NCBI GenBank assembly: GCA_021790495.1
Contig: JAJYGZ010000050.1
Location: 1 to 7,180, forward strand
DNA: 7,180 bases
DNA from: Actinomycetes bacterium
Lineage (GTDB): Bacteria > Actinomycetota > Acidimicrobiia > Acidimicrobiales > Acidimicrobiaceae
Direction of reading: 5' to 3'
The translations under genes were made by a program, and so were the position numbers. Below the pieces are notes generated by a model, which searched no databases, was not told where the DNA came from, and worked only from the letters and a program-made list of their open reading frames with translations. Positions 1 to 7,180 of this stretch are shown here, one piece after another; the first letter of the stretch is position 1, and each line of letters opens with the position of its first letter.

Positions 1-1235
1 TCCGATCTCACGGCAACTGCCGCAAGCACAATCTTGGCTGTACGAGAACGCAGAACCGCGCGGCGCTTGGATTTGGACTCCGCCAAGGGCGCAACTTCGT
101 CCGCCGTAGCGCCAATCGGCTCAACGGACAGCCCTTCGCCCTTATTCGCCCCCTGCGCCCAAGACTCCTGAGCCAAAAGCACCGTGGTGTTATCAACCGG
201 GACCGGGACTTCGAGGTCACGGCGAGCTTGATCGTCTTGATCAAATGGGACTCCGAAGGGATCCTCCCCACCGATAGCGCCATCGCCAGCGACCGACCCA
301 TTTGAGGACGGGCTAGCGTTAGGCGCTGGCGGTACCGGTACAACTTGGGTAACCGGGTCTCCGCCCGTCGGGGAAAACTCGAAGTGACGCACATCGATCG
401 GCTCGGGAACCGGAAGTGTTCGAACCAAAAGAGCCAGCTCATCCGCCACGCGCGATGCCGAAAGGCGCGCCGCCGGATCTAGCTTTGAGAATCCTTCGAC
501 CAAGGACCGAAGAGGACCGAGCGCCTCAGGAACCTCCAGATCGCCGGTCGTTCTAGCCATCAACGTAGCCACCGTTGTGTCGGAGGCAAAAGGAAGTTTG
601 CCGGTCATGGCCTCGATCACCACAAGACCGAAAGAGTACATGTCGCCTGCCTGATTAGTCGCGCCACCAAGAGCCTGCTCGGGAGAGGCATAGCGCGCTG
701 TGCCCATTACCGAGCCGACGGGTTCTGTCCACGCGGCCTCAGACAAGGCACGCGCGATGCCGAAGTCGGCGATTCGAATTCGACCCTCTTCGTCAAAGAG
801 AAGGTTCGACGGCTTGATGTCGCGATGCACATACCCGCGGGTATGGGCGTACGCGAGCGCCTGGGCAATTTCAAAGGCGACGCGAGCCCCTTGGGAGACA
901 CTAAGCACATGTCCGTCGTCGAGGTACTTACGCAGCGTACCCCCGGAGAGGAATTCAAAGACTAAGAACGGCGACCCTTCTGCTTCTCCCCAGTCGAAGA
1001 CCCTCACGATACTGGGGTGGTTTAGCGAAGCGGCGGCTTTGGCTTCGGCGTGGAACCGTCGAATAAACGACGCGTCGGCGCTAAGGCCCTCATGGAGCAG
1101 CTTTACCGCAACCTTGCGCCCCAATGACAGGTCTCGGCCAAGGTAGACGACACCCGACCCGCCCTGACCGACCAAGTCGAGTAACACATACCTACCCGAA
1201 AGGACTGCACCTAAATGCTCACTAAGTCGCTTCAA
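1..1235 (-). CDS. PknB-like transmembrane Ser/Thr protein kinase, 3' end cut by the window edge
   Basis: This is a Hanks-type Ser/Thr kinase that would phosphorylate proteins at the inner face of the membrane. The frame is open for 411 codons to the left edge. Counting from the TTG at 1235, the glycine loop GQGGSG is at 23-28, the ATP lysine is K45 (VAVKLL), and the helix-C glutamate is probably E64. The catalytic loop HRDIKPSN is at 137-144 with D139, DFG is at 157-159, and GTARYASPEQ is at 178-187. The domain closes near 270. A Pro/Gly/Asp-rich linker (about 275-385) leads to a basic patch, SKSKRR, and a hydrophobic onset, IVLAAVAV (402-409). This looks like the start of a membrane helix, so an extracellular sensor part is probably lost beyond the edge. 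The TTG start is inferred: an in-frame stop lies just upstream, no ATG precedes the glycine loop, and the Shine-Dalgarno is poor. The gene follows ligA after 110 bp. The kinase call is secure, but the sensor domain and target are unknown. Confidence 0.95.
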   Translation of the reverse strand, partial: MKRLSEHLGAVLSGRYVLLDLVGQGGSGVVYLGRDLSLGRKVAVKLLHEGLSADASFIRRFHAEAKAAASLNHPSIVRVFDWGEAEGSPFLVFEFLSGGTLRKYLDDGHVLSVSQGARVAFEIAQALAYAHTRGYVHRDIKPSNLLFDEEGRIRIADFGIARALSEAAWTEPVGSVMGTARYASPEQALGGATNQAGDMYSFGLVVIEAMTGKLPFASDTTVATLMARTTGDLEVPEALGPLRSLVEGFSKLDPAARLSASRVADELALLVRTLPVPEPIDVRHFEFSPTGGDPVTQVVPVPPAPNASPSSNGSVAGDGAIGGEDPFGVPFDQDDQARRDLEVPVPVDNTTVLLAQESWAQGANKGEGLSVEPIGATADEVAPLAESKSKRRAVLRSRTAKIVLAAVAVRS

Positions 1236-1280
1236 CCGTAATCAACTAGCTCGTTTAGGAGAAAGGCTCAACTGCGCCCC

Positions 1281-1300
1281 TCGTCGATATTGTCGTCGAT
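1281..1300. repeat. 8-bp direct repeat, TCGTCGAT x2, upstream of the kinase
   Basis: Two exact copies of TCGTCGAT lie at 1281-1288 and 1293-1300. They are separated by four bases, giving a 12-bp period. They sit in the gap between ligA and the kinase, about 45-65 bp upstream of the kinase start and just downstream of a possible -10 element. Tandem half-sites near a promoter can be regulator binding sites, but 8-bp repeats also arise by chance. Any role is a guess. Confidence 0.4.
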
Positions 1301-1325
1301 GATAAATCCTATGAGAGAAAACCAA
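1299..1325 (-). promoter_or_regulatory. Weak candidate promoter for the kinase gene
   Basis: Read on the minus strand, TATCAT (1304-1299) matches the TATAAT -10 consensus at five of six positions. TTGGTT (1325-1320) lies upstream as a poor -35, with a short spacer of 15. Transcription from here would give a leader of roughly 55 bases before the TTG at 1235. No convincing terminator hairpin with a T-run follows the ligA stop, so read-through from ligA is equally possible. Confidence 0.25.
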
Positions 1326-1345
1326 ATAATGCGACCGCAGAACAC

Positions 1346-3559
<2,214 letters not shown>

Positions 3560-3562
3560 TCA

Positions 3563-4594
3563 TTACGCCACTACGCCGGCTCCGAGGACCTCGGATCCCG
3601 AGTAAAAAACTATCGTTTGGCCCGGCGCTACTTTTCTCACCGGTTCGTCAAACACGATACGTCCGGGAAAGAAGCGACCCTTCTGCGTCTTGCCATGCGA
3701 GGACATCTGGCAAAGAACTTCGGATCCAAGCAATGGGGGATCCCAGACATACGTCGGGGTGCCAAAGGCGATCTCATCGGTATATGTCTCTTGGAGCGAG
3801 CCCAGCACCACTTCACCGCTTTGGTGATCAACTCCCACGACATAGCGCCTCGCGGAATCCCCCATCGTTCCCAGACCCCGGCGCTGCCCAATGGTTATTG
3901 ACTCGATAGCCGGCACCTCCCCGATAATCGCCCTGGATTTGGAGTCGACGACACGGCCGGAATGCAATGCGACGCGGGCGGAAAGGAACTCGACGCGCGA
4001 CGTCGTGGAAGCTATGAAACAAACATCCTGCGAATCTGGCTTGGACGCGGTCATAAGCCCCCCCGCTGCGGCAATCTCGCGCACCCGCGACTTGTGCATC
4101 TCGCCGATGGGAAGCATAAGCCGCGAGAGGCGCTCTTGGTCGAGCATCGAAATCACGTAAGACTGGTCCTTGATTTCGTCGAGGCCCCGCGATAGCGAAA
4201 ATCGCCCCCCTTGGTTGGAGACCCTGGCATAATGCCCCGTGGCGACCATATCGAACCCAAGGCGAATCGCCCGGTCGATAAAGATGTCGAACTTGACGTT
4301 GCGGTTGCACTCGATGCAAGGGTTCGGAGTTAAACCCCGCGAATAACTCTCAACGTAGTGGTTCACCACAGCATCCTGAAACTCCTCAGTGAAGTTGAAG
4401 ACGTGGTGGTCGATGCCAATCTTGGAAGCTACGCGCCTTGCGTCGTCTACGTCGGATACCGAACAGCACCCAGAGTCTGAAACACCACCCCAAAGCTTCA
4501 TGGTCGCACCGACGACCTCGTGTCCAGCGTCTCTGGCCAAGAGCGCGGCAACTGAGGAATCGACGCCACCAGACATAGCGACAAGGACCTTCAT
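3563..4594 (-). CDS. mnmA: tRNA-specific 2-thiouridylase MnmA
   Basis: MnmA adenylates and then thiolates U34 in the wobble position of tRNA-Lys, -Glu and -Gln, giving s2U and supporting accurate decoding. The 343-residue product starts MKVLVAMSGGVDSS, with the PP-loop SGGVDSS at 8-14 that binds ATP. The motif TPNPCIECN (89-97) places C96 at the position of the catalytic cysteine, and C192 in SQDVCF (188-193) is its partner that forms the persulfide or disulfide. TGHYAR (119-124) and IGQRRGLG (235-242) are also family signatures. The length is close to the usual 350-370. The ATG at 4594 has GAGGA six bases upstream and overlaps the stop of the preceding phosphodiesterase gene by 4 bp (ATGA), which suggests translational coupling. 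An in-frame GTG at 4654 would add 20 unrelated residues inside that gene. An extra cysteine, C93, sits three residues before C96. The identification is secure. Confidence 0.97.
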   Translation of the reverse strand: MKVLVAMSGGVDSSVAALLARDAGHEVVGATMKLWGGVSDSGCCSVSDVDDARRVASKIGIDHHVFNFTEEFQDAVVNHYVESYSRGLTPNPCIECNRNVKFDIFIDRAIRLGFDMVATGHYARVSNQGGRFSLSRGLDEIKDQSYVISMLDQERLSRLMLPIGEMHKSRVREIAAAGGLMTASKPDSQDVCFIASTTSRVEFLSARVALHSGRVVDSKSRAIIGEVPAIESITIGQRRGLGTMGDSARRYVVGVDHQSGEVVLGSLQETYTDEIAFGTPTYVWDPPLLGSEVLCQMSSHGKTQKGRFFPGRIVFDEPVRKVAPGQTIVFYSGSEVLGAGVVA

Positions 4595-5508
4595 GGCACG
4601 ATCCTCATCTGCTCCATGGGTTTGATCCCAGAGCGGTCGGGCCGGTAGGCACACCCGCGAGATCTCAACGCGTCCGCCAATACGCTGGGCCGATCGCTAA
4701 TGAGACCATCGACGCCACGATCGAGGAGCAACTGCATCTCCCCCAAATCATTTACGGTCCAAACGTGAACCGCCTTGCCCGCGAGATGCGCCGCTTCGAT
4801 GAACTGACGCGTCGGCAATTCGATCTCGCCATAAAAACGCGGGATCTGAAACGCCACGTAGGGAGCGGCGGCTGCAAGCGAAATCGCCGCAGACATCGAA
4901 TGGGCAAGCGCGAAGTAAAACTCACTAATCTCCCCAGGACCAGCCGAAGTAGCTATCGACGCGCGCAGCTTGCGCACCGAGAAGAGCGAAGAGTCCCGAA
5001 ATGACGCCACCATCACGCGATTCTCGGCCTCTGCCTCGAGGATCTCTTCGATAACCTGGCCTTCGTACGGCTCCGCATTGGGAAGAGCTTCCTTGATGTC
5101 GACGTTGATGACCGCGGACGGAAAGGATCTGAGAACCTCGGAAAAACGCGCCACGCCAAAGGCTCTATCGCTCGGGCCAAGTCCGCGATAACGATAACTC
5201 TCGGGCGATAGCCCCGCGGAGGAGACCTCTCCAGAATCTTGGGCAAACCAATAGGCGTTGTCGAGTTGGGCCAACTCATCCCATGACAGGGTCGCTACCC
5301 GCCCCTCGCCCGATGAGGTGCGATCTACGCTCTCATCGTGCATGACGACCAAGACCCCGTCCGCGCTTCGGCGCACGTCTAGCTCAAGGCCGACGATCCC
5401 GGCATCGAGCGCCGCGGACATCGCGAAAAGCGTGGATGCGGGCGCCTCAAGGGCCCCTCCCTGATGGGCATAACCGAGAACTCTTTTGGCAAGCCATTCG
5501 TTGGGCAC
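4591..5508 (-). CDS. Cytoplasmic glycerophosphodiester phosphodiesterase (GDPD family)
   Basis: The GDPD family hydrolyses glycerophosphodiesters, the deacylation products of phospholipids, to glycerol-3-phosphate and an alcohol. The 305-residue product has a TIM-barrel pattern: YAHQGG at 13-18 with H15, GLELDV at 40-45 with the metal pair E42/D44, VVMHD at 54-58 with H57, and INVDIK at 134-139. VHVWTVND (247-254) and GVDGLISDRP (265-274) close the barrel. No signal peptide or membrane segment is present, so it resembles cytoplasmic UgpQ types more than periplasmic GlpQ. Two signatures deviate: the usual HRG is HQG, and the usual ENT is AST (24-26). An Asp replaces the common Glu before IK (D137). 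The GTG start at 5508 has AAGGA five bases upstream. The stop overlaps the mnmA start by 4 bp. Family membership is firm, but substrate and activity are less so. Confidence 0.9.
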   Translation of the reverse strand: MPNEWLAKRVLGYAHQGGALEAPASTLFAMSAALDAGIVGLELDVRRSADGVLVVMHDESVDRTSSGEGRVATLSWDELAQLDNAYWFAQDSGEVSSAGLSPESYRYRGLGPSDRAFGVARFSEVLRSFPSAVINVDIKEALPNAEPYEGQVIEEILEAEAENRVMVASFRDSSLFSVRKLRASIATSAGPGEISEFYFALAHSMSAAISLAAAAPYVAFQIPRFYGEIELPTRQFIEAAHLAGKAVHVWTVNDLGEMQLLLDRGVDGLISDRPSVLADALRSRGCAYRPDRSGIKPMEQMRIVP

Positions 5509-5545
5509 GCAAGTCCTTATGGTTCGGCGCTAATCTTACCCCTAC
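5509..5545. promoter_or_regulatory. Divergent promoter region with overlapping -10 hexamers
   Basis: Only 37 bp separate the GTG of the leftward phosphodiesterase gene from the ATG of the rightward hypothetical gene. On the minus strand TAAGAT (5538-5533) fits a -10, and AAGGA (5518-5514) is the Shine-Dalgarno, so the leader would be about 17 bases. On the plus strand TAATCT (5531-5536) fits the loose actinobacterial TANNNT -10. A start 7-10 bases later would fall on or next to ATG 5546. The two hexamers overlap by four bases, so the promoters could not easily be occupied at once. Neither has a good -35. Promoter positions are inferred by eye. Confidence 0.4.
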
Positions 5546-6136
5546 ATGCTAGATCACGTACTCATTGAGGTTGTCTCGACAATCAAGGACTCTTGCGAAG
5601 ACTCGATGCTTGAAGCGGCTGAGCTGGACGAACACCTGCTGCATGACGTCTGGCTTGGCGACATCACCTACAGCGCGAGCTTTTCGCTTCCCGGCGAATC
5701 CGATCCGCCGGCATCGCGCGTCGACATCACCTTGGAGTGGAACACTTGGAGCCAGAGCAACTATCGGACCTGGTGGATCGGTGACGTGCCTCCCGAGTTG
5801 CCCCAAGTTAGCATCTTGGTGGCATTCCGACTCCAAGGAATGCTCGCGGCACTCAACGTGGCCGATATCGAAATGACCCTCGGGGCACAAACAACTCTCG
5901 GATCCGATCTTAGTTTTACCAGAACCGGACTTCGGAGCGAGTCTCACGTCGAGACGCCGACCTCAAAAGCCAGCCACGCTTTGGAGGTGTCCTACGAGGG
6001 GACATTGATCCTCTCCGAGGCGATGCTGGCCAATCCGATCGAGATCAGGGCCGTACTGGCCCCGATCGGATCATGGTTGGCCTCTGCGCTAGTCATGCTG
6101 TCAGATCGACAATCTGGGGGCGACCCCACGGCGTGA
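5546..6136 (+). CDS. Uncharacterised 196-residue soluble acidic protein
   Basis: I do not recognise this protein. The frame is open from ATG 5546 to TGA 6136. Third codon positions are rich in G and C, as in the neighbouring genes, which supports real coding. The product is acidic, with no signal peptide and no clear membrane helix. Residues 1-35 are Asp/Glu-rich and probably helical. Residues 36-80 hold a tryptophan-rich stretch (W36, W65, W68, W76, W77), including the pieces WLGDITYSASFSLPG and NYRTWWIGDVP. The second half alternates hydrophobic residues in a way that suggests beta strands, for example VSILVAFRL (88-96) and LEVSYEGTLIL (146-156). It ends with a hydrophobic helix-like part, GSWLASALVML (175-185), and a short polar tail. 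The gene stands alone on the plus strand, divergent from the phosphodiesterase and convergent with the response regulator. It has no Shine-Dalgarno and may be leaderless. I offer no function. Confidence 0.8.
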   Translation: MLDHVLIEVVSTIKDSCEDSMLEAAELDEHLLHDVWLGDITYSASFSLPGESDPPASRVDITLEWNTWSQSNYRTWWIGDVPPELPQVSILVAFRLQGMLAALNVADIEMTLGAQTTLGSDLSFTRTGLRSESHVETPTSKASHALEVSYEGTLILSEAMLANPIEIRAVLAPIGSWLASALVMLSDRQSGGDPTA

Positions 6137-6182
6137 GGGGATTCGCGCCATCGGACGGCTCTCGAAGCGCAAGATCAGCATA

Positions 6183-6821
6183 TCAAGAAAGGATTCCCTC
6201 GTGCCTGGCTATAGCCACCGCTTCTAGCATCGAGTGGCCGTTCAATTTGGTGATAATCCGCGCGATGTGGTTGCGCGCAGTATTGACGCTGATTCGAAGT
6301 TCTCTCGCAACGTCTGGAGCCGAAAAGCCCCGATCCAACATTCCCAGCACCTCAAGCTCGCGCCGGGTGAGATCGTCTCCAACCCGCTGGCGCCGGCCCG
6401 ATAATATCCCCAGTACTTCAGCGGCCATCGCAGGATCCATCACGGAGCGGCCGCGCGCGGCATCTCGAATACCGCGGACCACTTCCCCTAGCGGCATATC
6501 TTTGGTCAAGAATCCCGCAGCTCCGTGCGAAATGGCGAAGGCGGCACTCCTGGGGTCTTTAGCCGCAGTAAGCATCACAATCGCCACCGCGCCGCTCTTC
6601 TCGTGAAGCGACTCGATGAGATCAAGCCCCTCGCGATCCTCGAGGTGCATATCCATCAAAACCACGTCGCACTGCTGGGCCCCAAGCAATGCCTTGGCCT
6701 CGGCCTCTCCGCGCGCGATTCCAATAACCGACATATCGCCTTGGGCGTCGAGCGCGAGGCCGAGCGTGTCGGCAAATACCATGTGGTCTTCCACGATGAG
6801 GATCCTGATCGGCTCAGCCAT
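6183..6821 (-). CDS. NarL/FixJ-family response regulator with LuxR DNA-binding domain
   Basis: This is a two-component transcription factor that would be phosphorylated by a sensor histidine kinase and then bind DNA. The 212-residue product begins MAEPIRILIVEDH. Its receiver domain (about 5-120) has the acidic pair E11/D12, the phospho-acceptor D57 (VVLMDMHL), T85 (VMLTA) and K107 (FLTKD), so the phosphorylation site is intact. A short linker leads to the LuxR-type domain (about 148-212). This domain shows LTRRELEVLGML (151-162), the helix-turn-helix around APDVARELRISVNTARNHI (168-186) and the tail LEAVAIARHEGIL. The start at ATG 6821 is supported by a strong AAGGAAGGG seven bases upstream. 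An in-frame ATG at 6920 would add 33 residues that do not belong to a receiver domain and lacks a good ribosome site. No histidine kinase is identifiable in the window, so its partner and targets are unknown. It converges with the gene ending at 6136, leaving 46 bp with no clear terminator. Confidence 0.95.
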   Translation of the reverse strand: MAEPIRILIVEDHMVFADTLGLALDAQGDMSVIGIARGEAEAKALLGAQQCDVVLMDMHLEDREGLDLIESLHEKSGAVAIVMLTAAKDPRSAAFAISHGAAGFLTKDMPLGEVVRGIRDAARGRSVMDPAMAAEVLGILSGRRQRVGDDLTRRELEVLGMLDRGFSAPDVARELRISVNTARNHIARIITKLNGHSMLEAVAIARHEGILS

Positions 6822-6828
6822 CAATAAA

Positions 6829-6837
6829 CCCTTCCTT
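6829..6837 (-). promoter_or_regulatory. Strong Shine-Dalgarno for the response regulator
   Basis: On the minus strand AAGGAAGGG (6837-6829) ends 7 bases before ATG 6821. It is the best ribosome site in the window and rules in favour of 6821 over the upstream in-frame ATG at 6920. Confidence 0.7.
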
Positions 6838-6893
6838 GGCGTCGAAGGCTGCCCGATACAACTTAACCCAAAATTTGCCCGAGGGATCGTCGC

Positions 6894-6914
6894 AGCACGC
6901 GAAGCTCGCGTGCT
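6894..6914. repeat. Perfect 9-bp inverted repeat with 3-base centre
   Basis: The arms AGCACGCGA (6894-6902) and TCGCGTGCT (6906-6914) are exact reverse complements around AGC. The repeat lies 73-93 bp upstream of the response regulator ATG. No T-run follows on either strand, so it does not look like an intrinsic terminator. It could be a DNA operator, for instance for the regulator itself, or a leader hairpin. The sequence shows the symmetry directly; its role is inference. Confidence 0.7.
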
Positions 6915-6970
6915 CCACATAGTTTGGATACCTACGAACTACACCGTATAGCGAGATTGCCGTGCCCTAA

Positions 6971-6981
6971 TGCCAGTGGCA
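6971..6981. repeat. 11-bp odd palindrome TGCCAGTGGCA
   Basis: TGCCA and TGGCA are exact reverse complements around a single G. Flanking GTGCC (6962-6966) and the overlapping GGCAC (6978-6982) add a second, looser symmetry. It sits centrally in the divergent region, so an operator is possible, but a repeat this short may be chance. Confidence 0.3.
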
Positions 6982-7075
6982 CTCAGAAGTTCTCGCACCC
7001 CCTTTGTCGCCCGATGCTCGTCGCCAAGGTGGGATCTGGTGTTGAAGGGGCTTAGTGGACCTCATCCGCGGGGCA

Positions 7076-7081
7076 TATTCT
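7076..7081 (+). promoter_or_regulatory. Candidate -10 for the right-edge gene
   Basis: TATTCT matches TATAAT at four of six positions and the looser TANNNT pattern. It would place a transcription start near 7088, giving a short leader that still contains the GGGGGA Shine-Dalgarno. TTAGTG (7052-7057), 18 bp upstream, is a poor -35. Confidence 0.3.
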
Positions 7082-7098
7082 GATTCGGGGGAAATCAA

Positions 7099-7180
7099 TT
7101 GGAAGCTTGGACAAAGCTGACGCACCGGCTCGGCCACGTGCCTCTCGTACCGGTTTTTGTGGTCGCTGGCTTCGTAATCC
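7099..7180 (+). CDS. Start of a probable membrane protein, cut by the right edge
   Basis: A frame opens at TTG 7099 and stays open for 27 codons to the edge. A Shine-Dalgarno-like GGGGGA ends about 6-7 bases upstream (7087-7092), and an in-frame TGA at 7081-7083 blocks extension further upstream. The visible product starts MEAWTKLTHRLGH, followed by a hydrophobic run, VPLVPVFVVAGFVI. This fits a short cytoplasmic or amphipathic N-terminus leading into a first transmembrane helix or signal anchor. It is divergent from the response regulator gene, so a sensor kinase is one possibility, but nothing in the visible part shows a kinase domain. With only 27 residues the family cannot be named, and the gene itself is probable but not certain. 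Confidence 0.55.
   Translation, partial: MEAWTKLTHRLGHVPLVPVFVVAGFVI

Larger units (their letters stand above)
6822..7098. other. Non-coding divergent region between the response regulator and the right-edge gene
   Basis: No convincing gene lies in these 277 bp. They hold the regulator's Shine-Dalgarno, a perfect 9-bp inverted repeat (6894-6914), an 11-bp odd palindrome (6971-6981) and several weak promoter-like hexamers. One plus-strand pair, TTGGAT (6924-6929) and TATAGC (6947-6952), has 17-bp spacing but only 3/6 and 4/6 consensus matches. On the minus strand TAAGTT at 6865-6860 could serve as a TANNNT -10 for the regulator, without a recognisable -35. I see no tRNA. A small RNA cannot be excluded. 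Confidence 0.5.

Noticed and set aside
700..1146. Plus-strand open frame of 148 codons inside the kinase gene
   Set aside because: The minus strand here encodes the conserved kinase core, including HRDIKPSN and DFG, so this is a shadow frame.
1331..1345. Small hairpin TGCG-GT-CGCA right after the ligA stop as a terminator
   Set aside because: The stem is only 4 bp with a 2-base loop, and the following bases are not a T-run.
4595..4654. Possible 20-residue N-terminal extension of MnmA from GTG 4654
   Set aside because: The extension lies inside the phosphodiesterase gene. The family begins just before the PP-loop, and ATG 4594 has a good Shine-Dalgarno.
5549..5947. Minus-strand frame of 132 codons opposite the hypothetical gene
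   Set aside because: The plus-strand frame has the GC-rich third positions typical of the neighbours and spans the whole interval. The minus-strand frame covers only part of it and has no ribosome site or recognisable domain.
6137..6182. Bidirectional terminator between the convergent genes
   Set aside because: No stem of useful length followed by a T-run is visible on either strand in these 46 bases.
6822..6920. Possible 33-residue N-terminal extension of the response regulator from ATG 6920
   Set aside because: Receiver domains start close to the ILIVEDH strand. The extension has no domain character, and a strong ribosome site serves ATG 6821.

Overview
The window looks like an ordinary chromosomal segment of an actinobacterium. 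The signs are a PknB-type Ser/Thr kinase, the mnmA-ligA neighbourhood, an apparently leaderless gene, frequent TTG/GTG starts, and GC that looks to be in the mid-to-high fifties by eye (not counted). An Acidimicrobiia-like member is my guess, but I cannot prove the class from this sequence. I see no insertion sequence, CRISPR array, phage gene, rRNA or tRNA.

Layout. Four genes run leftward on the minus strand over bases 1-5508. In transcription order they are a cytoplasmic glycerophosphodiester phosphodiesterase (4591-5508), mnmA for tRNA 2-thiouridylation (3563-4594), ligA for NAD-dependent DNA ligase (1346-3475), and a transmembrane Ser/Thr kinase cut by the left edge (1-1235). The phosphodiesterase stop and the mnmA start share an ATGA overlap, so those two are probably translationally coupled. 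ligA follows after 87 bp. The kinase follows ligA after 110 bp, which may carry its own promoter.

A 37-bp divergent spacer (5509-5545) separates this cluster from a rightward gene for a 196-residue protein I do not recognise (5546-6136). Its ATG lies only 9 bases after a -10-like hexamer and has no Shine-Dalgarno, so its mRNA may be leaderless. It converges, across 46 bp, on a minus-strand NarL/LuxR-family response regulator (6183-6821).

Upstream of the regulator is a 277-bp non-coding stretch (6822-7098) with a perfect 9-bp inverted repeat, a small 11-bp odd palindrome and weak promoter-like elements. A rightward gene, probably for a membrane protein, starts at TTG 7099 and runs off the right edge.

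Functionally the window mixes housekeeping (DNA ligation, tRNA modification, phospholipid-headgroup turnover) with two signalling proteins. No dedicated multi-gene defence, biosynthetic or mobile system is visible. The least explained items are the 196-residue protein, the departures from the usual GDPD signature, and the repeats upstream of the regulator and kinase genes.
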